DNA from: Rudanella lutea DSM 19387
GTDB taxonomy: Bacteria > Bacteroidota > Bacteroidia > Cytophagales > Spirosomataceae
Assembly: GCF_000383955.1 (NCBI RefSeq)
Contig: NZ_KB913013.1
Span: 4,359,694 to 4,423,693 of the forward strand
Direction of reading: 5' to 3'
Length of the DNA stretch: 64,000 nt
Numbering within the stretch: position 1 is the first letter of the stretch; every line of letters begins with the position of its first letter. The position numbers and the translations under genes were made by a program. This document shows positions 52,860-60,883 of the stretch, in pieces. A model generated the notes under the pieces. It was not told the origin of the DNA and did no database searches. It saw only the letters and a program-made list of their open reading frames with translations.

Positions 52860-53227
52860 CAATCACAGACGCCATAGAATGTAGCGCTGCATTTGCTGAA
52901 TTGGATAAGCTGATTGCCGAAGGCTTCGAGGGAGATAAAGAGCGGGAAGCCCGGTTCTTAGTCCTGGCAAAAGCTATTGAAGCCTACGAAGACAGCATCC
53001 CTATTATGCCATTGCCCGTGCCGCCCCCGAAAAATCTGGTGGATATTCTGGAGCACAAAATGTACGAGCAGCGGATGAAACAGCGCGACCTGGCGCGGAT
53101 TCTTAACGTATCGGAAGCGCGCTTATCGGATGTGCTGTCGGGAAAGCGCAAGCCCAATCTGGATCTGGCAAAACGAATACACTTACGGCTCGGTGTCGAC
53201 GCTGAGACTGTACTGAGGTTGGCCTAA
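52856..53227 (+). CDS. higA: HigA-type antitoxin
   Basis: 123 residues. The C-terminal XRE helix-turn-helix is clear (MKQRDLARILNVSEARLSDV, then LSGKRKPNLDLAKRI). The N-terminal 60 residues probably bind the toxin. It overlaps higB by 4 bp, so the two are translationally coupled. It likely represses the operon through the inverted repeat at 52475. Confidence 0.93.
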   Translation: MTITDAIECSAAFAELDKLIAEGFEGDKEREARFLVLAKAIEAYEDSIPIMPLPVPPPKNLVDILEHKMYEQRMKQRDLARILNVSEARLSDVLSGKRKPNLDLAKRIHLRLGVDAETVLRLA

Positions 53228-53231
53228 GAAA

Positions 53232-53337
53232 GTTTACAGTCTTCAGTTTATAGTTTTCAGTTGCGCAAAGCGGTCTGATCACGCGTTAGCCAACTGTAAA
53301 CCGTACACTGAAGACTGTAAACCAGAAACTATAAACC
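53232..53337. repeat. intergenic palindrome, GTTTACAGTCTTCAGT arms
   Basis: GTTTACAGTCTTCAGT (53232-53247) is the perfect complement of ACTGAAGACTGTAAAC (53307-53322). Flanking words are repeated within each arm (TTTATAGTTTTCAG, AAACTATAAACC). The element runs to the base before the ATG of ltaE. Confidence 0.75.
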
Positions 53338-54354
53338 ATGACAATTGACCTTCGTAGCGATACCGTTACGCAACCGACGCCCGCCATGCGCGAGGCTATG
53401 TTTTCGGCCCCGCTGGGCGATGATGTTTTCGGCGACGACCCTACCGTAAATGCGCTGGAGACGAAAGCCGCTGAACTGTTTGGTATGGAGGCTGCCCTGT
53501 TCTGCCCCAGCGGAACCATGACCAATCAACTGGCTATTCGAACGCACACACGTCCCGGCGACGAGGTAATCTGCGATCAACTCTCGCACATCTACCTGTA
53601 CGAGGGGGGCGGTACCATGGCAAATGCGCTGGTGTCGGTGGCCTTGCTGCCGGGTGTGCGCGGTAAACTAACCCCGGAGCTGATTCGCGATGCGGTGAAC
53701 AACCCCGCCGATCCGCACCGGCCCCTGTCGCGGCTGGTGTCGCTCGAAAACACCATGAACAAAGGGGGCGGCTGTTATTATACCGTGCCCGAAATTGCCG
53801 CCATTCAGCAGGTGTGCAAAGACCATAAGCTGGTGCTGCACCTCGACGGGGCCCGGCTCTTTAACGCCCTGATCGAAACCGGCGATAGCCCCGAAGCCTA
53901 CGGCCAACTGTTCGACTCAATCAGTATTTGCCTCTCGAAGGGGCTGGGGTGCCCGGTGGGCTCACTGCTGCTGGGTAAGCGTGATTTTATCGCGCAGGCG
54001 CGTCGGTACCGGAAACTGATGGGGGGCGGCTGGCGGCAGGCTGGTTTTCTGGCGGCCGCGGGCATCTACGCCCTCGATCACCACGTGAACCGGCTTAAAA
54101 TTGACCACTCCCGCGCCCGCAAAATCGGGGCGATACTCGAAAAACGACCTGAGGTCGAAGAGATTTATCCGATTGACACAAACATCGTTATTTTCCGGTT
54201 GCCCGAGTCTATTCTGGCCGCTGACTATGTGGATCAGTTGGCCGAAAAGGGCATCCGGGCGGTTACGTTTGGCAAACACCTGGTTCGGTTTGTGACCCAC
54301 CTCGACTTCACCGACGAGCACCTGACCGAGCTGGAAAAGCGGCTGGCCGTGTAG
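53338..54354 (+). CDS. ltaE: low-specificity L-threonine aldolase
   Basis: 338 residues. The PLP lysine is in [12 protein letters not shown], and the N-terminal [17 protein letters not shown] and the middle [10 protein letters not shown] are the family hallmarks. It splits threonine or allo-threonine to glycine and acetaldehyde. Monocistronic, with a palindrome covering the whole 5' leader. Confidence 0.95.
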   Translation: MTIDLRSDTVTQPTPAMREAMFSAPLGDDVFGDDPTVNALETKAAELFGMEAALFCPSGTMTNQLAIRTHTRPGDEVICDQLSHIYLYEGGGTMANALVSVALLPGVRGKLTPELIRDAVNNPADPHRPLSRLVSLENTMNKGGGCYYTVPEIAAIQQVCKDHKLVLHLDGARLFNALIETGDSPEAYGQLFDSISICLSKGLGCPVGSLLLGKRDFIAQARRYRKLMGGGWRQAGFLAAAGIYALDHHVNRLKIDHSRARKIGAILEKRPEVEEIYPIDTNIVIFRLPESILAADYVDQLAEKGIRAVTFGKHLVRFVTHLDFTDEHLTELEKRLAV

Positions 54355-54390
54355 CACGTGGTGCGGTGCGTTGATCGCAGAAATGGCCCG

Positions 54391-55122
54391 TTAGAACGTA
54401 AACCCGGCGCGGATAGCTACCCGGTTAAAATCGGCCGATTGGCGCGAACTCCGGTCGGGCTGTTCAATGATGGACCGTTGAAGATAGTACCCACCGCTCA
54501 ACAGGAAGCTGGTGTTGCGCACAAACGGAAACCGCAAGCCTAACCCGGCTGAGGTGTAGGCCCCACCAATGTAGTTCAGGCCGGGGGTGTCGTTTACGGT
54601 TGCGTTGAAACTGTAGCCGCCATCGACGAAATAGAAAGGCACCGGCCCCTGCCGTAGCGAAGGCCCCGACAAGTCGCCCCGGACAGAGGCAAAAAACGGT
54701 ACAAACGTCTGGGTTGCGTACAGGTCGACCCCGGTGCCGAGGCCAGCGTATAGCCAACGGCTAAACCGAAACCCGTTGATGATGTGAAACGTGATAGCGG
54801 CTGTTGTAACGGCCTGCGCCGTTGTGTTGCGAGCCGCCAACGGACCGAGTTCAACAAAAAGACCATAGCCCCGGCTGCGTGTAGTCGGGGCTTTCTCGTG
54901 CCGTATGCTCAGGACGTCGGTTTGCGGAAAGACAAACCGGTTGCCATCGCGGGTTTCAATGGTCACGCTGGCGTCTGAAGGGGCCGACAGTAGCCGTCCG
55001 CGTAGTACCCAGCCATTACGGAGAGCTAGTACATCGGTTGTTTCGGGGGCGGTTGTTATTTGGGCGTAAACGGTAGAAGTAACAAAAAAGGCAACGAGGA
55101 GAGTGAGTACGGGATGGCGCAT
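54391..55122 (-). CDS. putative outer-membrane beta-barrel protein
   Basis: 243 residues with a signal peptide (HPVLTLLVAFFVTSTVYAQ). An N-terminal SH3-like strand region (DVLALRNGWVLRGRLL) is followed by strands with alternating aromatic residues ending in VAIRAGFTF, a typical C-terminal barrel signature with terminal Phe. Function unknown. Confidence 0.8.
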   Translation of the reverse strand: MRHPVLTLLVAFFVTSTVYAQITTAPETTDVLALRNGWVLRGRLLSAPSDASVTIETRDGNRFVFPQTDVLSIRHEKAPTTRSRGYGLFVELGPLAARNTTAQAVTTAAITFHIINGFRFSRWLYAGLGTGVDLYATQTFVPFFASVRGDLSGPSLRQGPVPFYFVDGGYSFNATVNDTPGLNYIGGAYTSAGLGLRFPFVRNTSFLLSGGYYLQRSIIEQPDRSSRQSADFNRVAIRAGFTF

Positions 55123-55174
55123 CGGATTGAGAACAGTGGATAGTTGACATACGGGCGCGGGCGCCCTCGGGTGG

Positions 55175-55939
55175 CTATTGCTCCAGCCACGCTTTAAACT
55201 CGGGGACCCGCTCGCGGCTCACAAACACCTCGTCGTCGGGGGCGGGCTGAAAGTGCAGGCGCAGGCGGCCACCCACGTTGGTCCGAATATCCCGAATAGT
55301 GTTGATACGGGCCACTACCTTGCGGTTTACCCGGAAAAACTGCCGGGGGTCGAGCTGCATCTCGAGTTCTTCGAGCGTGTAGTCGATCACATACCGGCGG
55401 TTGTCGGTCGAGACGAGGTAAACAATCTTGCCGTCGGCATAGAAGTAGGCCACGTCGTCGGTATTCCGAAACTGGAGGTGGTCACCAAATTTGACCAGAA
55501 ACCGGGTTTTGTAGGCCCGTGAGAGGTGCGCAATATCGCGGCTCAACTGACGGATCAGATCAGGAGCCAGTACCGGAACCGGCATCAGCCGACTGCGCCA
55601 TTTATTCAGCGCCCGGCCCAATTGCGTGGGGTCAACGGGTTTGAGCAGGTAGTCGACGCTGTTGACCGAGAAGGCGCGCAGGGCGTACTGATCGTAGGCG
55701 GTGGTAAAAATAACCGGACAGTGCACCGACGTGCGGTTGAAGATGCTGAAGCTAAGACCGTCGGAGAGGTGAATATCCAGCAGCAACAAGTCGGGTTGGG
55801 GGTGAGTCGCAAACCAGTCGACGGCATCGTCGACCGAATCGAGCGGCCCCAGAATGGTCAGGCTATCGTCGTGCTCCCGGATCAGCTTGGCCAGCCGTTC
55901 GGCCGCCAGGTCTTCATCTTCAATCAGCAACACATTCAT
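55175..55939 (-). CDS. LytTR-family response regulator
   Basis: 254 residues. Receiver Asp in LLLLDIHLSDG, Lys in DYLLKPVDPTQL, then a C-terminal LytTR domain (LVKFGDHLQFRNTDDVAYFY, FFRVNRKVVARINTI). It overlaps the kinase gene by 4 bp and is the second such pair in the window. The LytTR domains of the two pairs differ, so the targets probably differ. Confidence 0.95.
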   Translation of the reverse strand: MNVLLIEDEDLAAERLAKLIREHDDSLTILGPLDSVDDAVDWFATHPQPDLLLLDIHLSDGLSFSIFNRTSVHCPVIFTTAYDQYALRAFSVNSVDYLLKPVDPTQLGRALNKWRSRLMPVPVLAPDLIRQLSRDIAHLSRAYKTRFLVKFGDHLQFRNTDDVAYFYADGKIVYLVSTDNRRYVIDYTLEELEMQLDPRQFFRVNRKVVARINTIRDIRTNVGGRLRLHFQPAPDDEVFVSRERVPEFKAWLEQ

Positions 55940-56970
55940 GGTTTGGAAAGGCGGATCAGTGGAAGAGTAACCCGAAACGTGCCGTCTTGCTGCACCACCG
56001 ACACGTCGCGTTGCGTAATAAACCGATACCGTTGGCTAATGTTTCTGAGGCCCACCCGCGTAGAGCCCTCGACTTCGGTTTTGGGCTGTACATTGTTGGT
56101 TACCACTAAGCCGGGCGAATCTTCGACCGAGACGTTGATAGTAAGCGGGCGATTGTGGGAGCTTATGTTGTGTTTGATGGCATTTTCCAGCACCATTTGC
56201 AGGGCCGCCGGCACAATGTAGTAGTGGCGGTACGGCTCCGGTACGTTTAGCTGAATACGTAGACCCCCATTGAAACGGGTTTTGAGCAGATAGCTGTACG
56301 ATTCAAGAAACTGCATCTCCTCGCTGAGCGATACCAGTTCGCGGTTGCTCTGATCGAGCACGTGCCGGTACACGTTGGACAACTGCTGAATAAACTCCTT
56401 GGCCGAAGCAGGGTCTTTGTCGACCAGCGAACTCAGTACGTTGAAGTTGTTGAACAAAAAATGCGGATTCACCTGCGCTTTCAACGCCTGGAGTTCGGCC
56501 TGAACGGTGGTTTTTTTCAACTGTTCGGCCTCCAGCTGCGACTGGCGGTACTGACGAAACAGAAACTCGACAGCGTTCAGGATATTAATAAACAGGTTGA
56601 CCCGGTAGCCAAACACCAGGCACAGCTTAAACACCAGCACGAGGTTGGTGAGGCTATGCCCCTCGAAGGCCCCGCCCACAAACCACACGATTGGCACAAT
56701 CACAACCAGCACCAGCAGCAGGCTCAATACAAAATGGATGAGCAGCGGATGCCAGGGCCACGGCCACCGACGTTGCGCGGCCGGAATTCCCCGACTCAAC
56801 AGATGATTGCCCTCCCAGATAAGCCAGACAATAGCCAGCACAACCCCGGCCGCTACCCAGTTGGGAGCCGTAATCTGATAGCGGGGCAGGGTGTCGAGAA
56901 AATGTAGATTCAGGTACGAGTAGCCTGCCAGCAAGGCTACAAACAAGTACCGGTAACGATGCGCAAACAT
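55936..56970 (-). CDS. LytS/YehU-type sensor histidine kinase
   Basis: 344 residues. Four membrane segments in the first 130 residues. The phospho-acceptor is in KAQVNPHFLFNNFNVLSSLV and the ATP-binding N-box in QMVLENAIKHN. Co-translated with the LytTR regulator downstream. Confidence 0.94.
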   Translation of the reverse strand: MFAHRYRYLFVALLAGYSYLNLHFLDTLPRYQITAPNWVAAGVVLAIVWLIWEGNHLLSRGIPAAQRRWPWPWHPLLIHFVLSLLLVLVVIVPIVWFVGGAFEGHSLTNLVLVFKLCLVFGYRVNLFINILNAVEFLFRQYRQSQLEAEQLKKTTVQAELQALKAQVNPHFLFNNFNVLSSLVDKDPASAKEFIQQLSNVYRHVLDQSNRELVSLSEEMQFLESYSYLLKTRFNGGLRIQLNVPEPYRHYYIVPAALQMVLENAIKHNISSHNRPLTINVSVEDSPGLVVTNNVQPKTEVEGSTRVGLRNISQRYRFITQRDVSVVQQDGTFRVTLPLIRLSKP

Positions 56971-57089
56971 GGTGGATAAGGAGTGCTCTAAAAAGCAGGC
57001 AATAAGCTACTTTGTTTGCCAGCGCCTAAAAAGGGAATACCACCCCCACGGCGGAGGGTGGCATTACCTGTTGAAGGTGCGAATAGAAC

Positions 57090-58064
57090 TTAGGGAAGAA
57101 GAACGCGGTCGATTACGTGCACAACCCCGTTGAGCGTGGGCACGTTGGCGATCACCACGTTGGAGGCCATGGCGTTGCTACGGCCTTTTACCTGTACACC
57201 ACTACCCGAAACGGTGGTGCGGAGCGTTGCCCCGTTGAGGGTCGGTACGTCGGCGTTGTTGGGTACATTGGGCGAGTACACCTGCTGCCCCAACACGTGG
57301 TAGGTCAGGATATTGGTCAGCACGGCCGGGTCGGCGGCACGAATGGCGTCGATGGTAGCGAAACCTGCATCGATAAAAGCCTGGTTGGTGGGCGCAAATA
57401 CCGTGAGCAGCGGGGTTGTACCCAATACGCGCTGCACGTCTACCGATCCTTGCGAAGCCCGTTGCACGGCTGCCACCAGATACGTCAGGTTGGGGTTGCC
57501 CGCAGCTACTTCGACAATGTTACCGGCCGGTGGCAACAATACGCTGTTGAGGATATGAATAACCCCGTTGGAGGCCAGCACATCGGCCTGCGCCACAGGA
57601 ATCCCGTTGACGGTAACGCCCATGCCGCGACGGGTTACGTGAAACTGCGGAGAAATAAGTGTGTTGAAGCCTACTTCGACCTCCGGGAAAATATCCGAGA
57701 AAAACCGATTGCCGGGAATAACGTGGTAGCCCAGAATCCGGCGCAGAGCCGGAATGGGCGCGCTATTGATGGCGGCTTCGTTGGGGAAGCCGGCCGCCCG
57801 GAAGGCGTCGTCGGTAGGGGCAAACACGGTGAAATCGCCGGGGTTGCTCAGCGTACCTGCCAGGCCGGCCCGGATCACGGCGGCTTCGAGCAGGGTATGA
57901 ACCGGACTGTTGATTACGATTTCGGCCAGGCTTTGGGTACCTACGCGGGCTGCACCCTGACGGGTGGGGCGAAGGTCGGCAGCGGGTTCGCGCTCACAGC
58001 TGCTTAGTGGTAATAACAGGCCCGTGAAGACTATGGCAATGACAAACGTGAAGGTTTTTTTCAT
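57090..58064 (-). CDS. fasciclin (FAS1) domain lipoprotein
   Basis: 324 residues from ATG at 58064. A signal peptide with lipobox (LLLPLSSCERE) is followed by two FAS1 domains. Both have the FAPTDDAF/FAPTNQAF H1 motif and YHV plus NGVIHILNSVLLPP or NGVVHVIDRVLLP endings. Such proteins are attached to the cell surface and involved in adhesion. Confidence 0.95.
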   Translation of the reverse strand: MKKTFTFVIAIVFTGLLLPLSSCEREPAADLRPTRQGAARVGTQSLAEIVINSPVHTLLEAAVIRAGLAGTLSNPGDFTVFAPTDDAFRAAGFPNEAAINSAPIPALRRILGYHVIPGNRFFSDIFPEVEVGFNTLISPQFHVTRRGMGVTVNGIPVAQADVLASNGVIHILNSVLLPPAGNIVEVAAGNPNLTYLVAAVQRASQGSVDVQRVLGTTPLLTVFAPTNQAFIDAGFATIDAIRAADPAVLTNILTYHVLGQQVYSPNVPNNADVPTLNGATLRTTVSGSGVQVKGRSNAMASNVVIANVPTLNGVVHVIDRVLLP

Positions 58065-58304
58065 GGCTACTCCTATGTTGAAGAATGTGGTAAAAAAATA
58101 GACAATCACGGCTATAACCGGCCCGCCTAAACGCTTGTCGGGCCGCGGGGAGTGAATGGACAAAACAAAGGAGTAAACCGCTCAAAGCAGGGTGTAAACC
58201 GGGGTAAAACCTCAGCCCGTTCGGAACCACCGACAAGCCTACAGTGGTTAGTAAAGGCATGTAGCTCTGGCGAGCCGACAGCGATTGACAAACGACCGAC
58301 ACGT

Positions 58305-59894
58305 ATGCGCATTGATACCCGAAACTTACGGAGAGAAGATTACGCCGACCTGAAAGAGGCCATGATTGAGTCATACAGTGGCATCGGGGGCGATTATTGG
58401 GAGAAAAACCTCATCGACAAGCTGCTGCGGGTGTTTCCGGAAGGGCAGTTGTGCGTGGAGGTCGACGATAAAGTGGTGGCCTGCGCGCTCGCTATCCGGG
58501 TAAAGTATTCTGATTTTGGCGATAACCACACCTACGAGGAAATAACGGGCGGCTATACCTTCAGCACGAACAACCCCAAGGGCGATTGGCTTTACGGTAT
58601 CGAGGTGTTTGTGCATCCCGATTACCGCGATTTACGGCTCGGCCGACGCCTGTACGACGCCCGCAAGGAGCTGTGCGAGCAACTGAACCTGAAGGGTATT
58701 ATGGCTGGGGGCCGGATTCCGAATTACGCCAGCTACGCCGACAAACTCTCTCCCCGCGACTACATCGCCAAGGTCCGGCAAAAGGAAATTTACGACCCCA
58801 CGCTCAGTTTTCAGCTCTCCAACGACTTTCACGTGAAGAAAGTCCTGCGCGGCTATCTGCCCGGCGATACCGAGTCGAAAGAGTTCGCGACCCTGTTGGA
58901 GTGGAACAACATTTACTACGTGGATGAGAAGAAAAAACGCTCTCATTCCGATGCCATTATCCGGCTGGGGGTGGTGCAGTGGCAGATGCGCCATTTCCCG
59001 ACGCTTGAAGCGTTTTTCGATCAGGTTGAGTTCTTTGTGGATGTAGTGAGCGATTACAAGGCCGATTTTCTGGTGTTGCCTGAGTTTTTTAACACACCCC
59101 TGATGGCCGAGTTCCGAGATATGCCCGAGCCCAAAGCCATTCGGAAACTGGCCGAGTACACCGAGGAGGTTCGCGAACGGCTGGTGAAGTTTGCGATCTC
59201 GTACAATGTCAATATCGTGGGGGGGTCTATGCCGCTCATGGACGACGGGAAGCTGTACAACGTGGCTTATCTATGCCGTCGCGACGGTACCTGCGAGGAA
59301 TACCGTAAAATTCATATCACGCCCAACGAGGTGAAGTACTACGGCATGGTGGGTGGCAACGAGGTGCGGGTGTTTGATACCGACTGCGGTAAAATCGGGA
59401 TGATGATCTGCTACGATGTCGAATTTCCGGAACTGGGGCGGATTCTGGCGGCTCAGGGGGCCCAGATTCTATTTGTGCCGTTTCTGACCGATACCCAGAA
59501 TGGCTACTATCGCGTGCGGAACTGTGCTCAGGCGCGGGCCATCGAAAACGAGTGTTACGTGGCTATTTCGGGTTGCGTGGGTAACCTGCCCAACGTACCC
59601 AATACCGATATTCACTACGCGCAGTCGGCGGTATTTACGCCCTCTGACTTCCAGTTTCCCAACAACGCGGTCAAAGCCGAAGCGACCACCAACACCGAGA
59701 TGGTACTCTTCGCCGACGTCGACCTGTCGCTGCTGAAAGAGTTGCACGAATACGGATCGGTGCAGAACCTCAAAGATCGCCGACCCGATTTGTACGAAGT
59801 AAGCCTGAAGAAGGCATCCCGGCGCACGGCCAAAAAAGCCTCACACGATAACGACCCTGAATACGTTGCGCCCATTCAGATTGTAACGCCGTAA
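58305..59894 (+). CDS. GNAT acetyltransferase-nitrilase fusion (carbon-nitrogen hydrolase)
   Basis: 529 residues from ATG at 58305. Residues 1-200 form a GNAT-like N-acetyltransferase domain (LYGIEVFVHPDYRDLRLGRR). From about residue 225 there is a nitrilase domain whose catalytic triad is visible: Glu in LVLPEFFNTP, Lys in YRKIHITP, Cys in GMMICYDVEFPELGR. Both activities could act in sequence on one amine/amide substrate. The frame is open upstream to 58152 without family similarity. Fusions of this kind occur in other bacteria with unknown physiological role. Confidence 0.92.
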   Translation: MRIDTRNLRREDYADLKEAMIESYSGIGGDYWEKNLIDKLLRVFPEGQLCVEVDDKVVACALAIRVKYSDFGDNHTYEEITGGYTFSTNNPKGDWLYGIEVFVHPDYRDLRLGRRLYDARKELCEQLNLKGIMAGGRIPNYASYADKLSPRDYIAKVRQKEIYDPTLSFQLSNDFHVKKVLRGYLPGDTESKEFATLLEWNNIYYVDEKKKRSHSDAIIRLGVVQWQMRHFPTLEAFFDQVEFFVDVVSDYKADFLVLPEFFNTPLMAEFRDMPEPKAIRKLAEYTEEVRERLVKFAISYNVNIVGGSMPLMDDGKLYNVAYLCRRDGTCEEYRKIHITPNEVKYYGMVGGNEVRVFDTDCGKIGMMICYDVEFPELGRILAAQGAQILFVPFLTDTQNGYYRVRNCAQARAIENECYVAISGCVGNLPNVPNTDIHYAQSAVFTPSDFQFPNNAVKAEATTNTEMVLFADVDLSLLKELHEYGSVQNLKDRRPDLYEVSLKKASRRTAKKASHDNDPEYVAPIQIVTP

Positions 59895-59935
59895 ACGATG
59901 ACATCTTGCCGGAGCGGTCTTAATCGTGTAAAAAA

Positions 59936-59964
59936 AACAGGGCTACCCAGCGGGTAGACCTGTT
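59936..59964 (-). terminator. terminator of the GDPD gene
   Basis: AACAGG-G-CTACCC (59936-59948) pairs with GGGTAG-A-CCTGTT (59952-59964) with one mismatch, followed by a run of eight T on the minus strand. Confidence 0.85.
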
Positions 59965-59973
59965 GCGTTGAGT

Positions 59974-60852
59974 CTACTGGCGGACCGCCCGGAATACCTC
60001 CAGCGGGCGGTCGGTACTCATGATATCGGCTCCGTTTTGGGCCCATTCCTTGTAGAGGCCGTCGCCTTTGGTGGCGGCCTGCTTGTCGAGGTTACCCAGC
60101 GTACCCAGAATACAGGCGATACCTTTGGCGTGCAGAAACTCGTACAGCGCTTTGTCGGGTTCGCGGACGCCCACAAACGCCACCATCCGGTTGTCGGGAA
60201 TGTCCAGCTCGCGTAGCCGGTCGTACTCGGCCTGATTCCGAATAGTCACCGAAATCATCAGTTCGGGGGCCATCTTGTGGAGCCGGGCCGCATCGGCCGC
60301 ATTGTAGGTGATAACGGCCGCAATGTCGCCCGTACCCGTTTGCCGAACCATGTTCACCACTTTGTCGAAGCTCACGTTGCGCTTTACATCGAGGGTGAAA
60401 TAAACACCCGCCTTGCGGCCCCAGCGGAGTACTTCTTCCAGCTTCGGAATTTTGTATGGGGTAGGCGTCCCCAGATTATCCTCGAGCCGGTACTGCTGAA
60501 TCTGCGCGTAGGTCTGCTCAATCAGTTTGCCGGTACCGGTGGTGGTGCGGTCGAGGGTAGCATCGTGCATCATGACCAGTACACTGTCTTTGGTCAGGTC
60601 GATGTCGCACTCAATGATGGCTGGGGCTTCCCGCGTCCCGATTTGCCGGGCCACATACGCAAACGATTCGATGCAGTTTTCGGGGTACCCCTTCAGATCG
60701 CCCCCGCCCCGGTGTACCGAGATGCGGGCCGTTTGGCCGGGTTTGTAGGTAAAAAACTCATAAGCCCCATTGCCCGGTGTGCGCAGGCTTGCCTTGGGAG
60801 TACAGGTTACCAGCGAAACGGCCAGCAGGGTAAAAAGAAAGGTATTTTTCAT
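59974..60852 (-). CDS. glycerophosphodiester phosphodiesterase lipoprotein
   Basis: 292 residues from ATG at 60852. Signal peptide with lipobox (LLAVSLVTCTP). The GDPD motifs are SVHRGGGDLKGYPENCIESF and ECDIDLTKDSVLVMMHD, with His, Arg, Glu and Asp residues of the active site. It hydrolyses glycerophosphodiesters to glycerol 3-phosphate. It is preceded by the MFS/spermidine-synthase gene in the same direction. Confidence 0.94.
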   Translation of the reverse strand: MKNTFLFTLLAVSLVTCTPKASLRTPGNGAYEFFTYKPGQTARISVHRGGGDLKGYPENCIESFAYVARQIGTREAPAIIECDIDLTKDSVLVMMHDATLDRTTTGTGKLIEQTYAQIQQYRLEDNLGTPTPYKIPKLEEVLRWGRKAGVYFTLDVKRNVSFDKVVNMVRQTGTGDIAAVITYNAADAARLHKMAPELMISVTIRNQAEYDRLRELDIPDNRMVAFVGVREPDKALYEFLHAKGIACILGTLGNLDKQAATKGDGLYKEWAQNGADIMSTDRPLEVFRAVRQ

Positions 60853-60883
60853 AGCAAATAAATTCAAACACACCCATCAAAGT

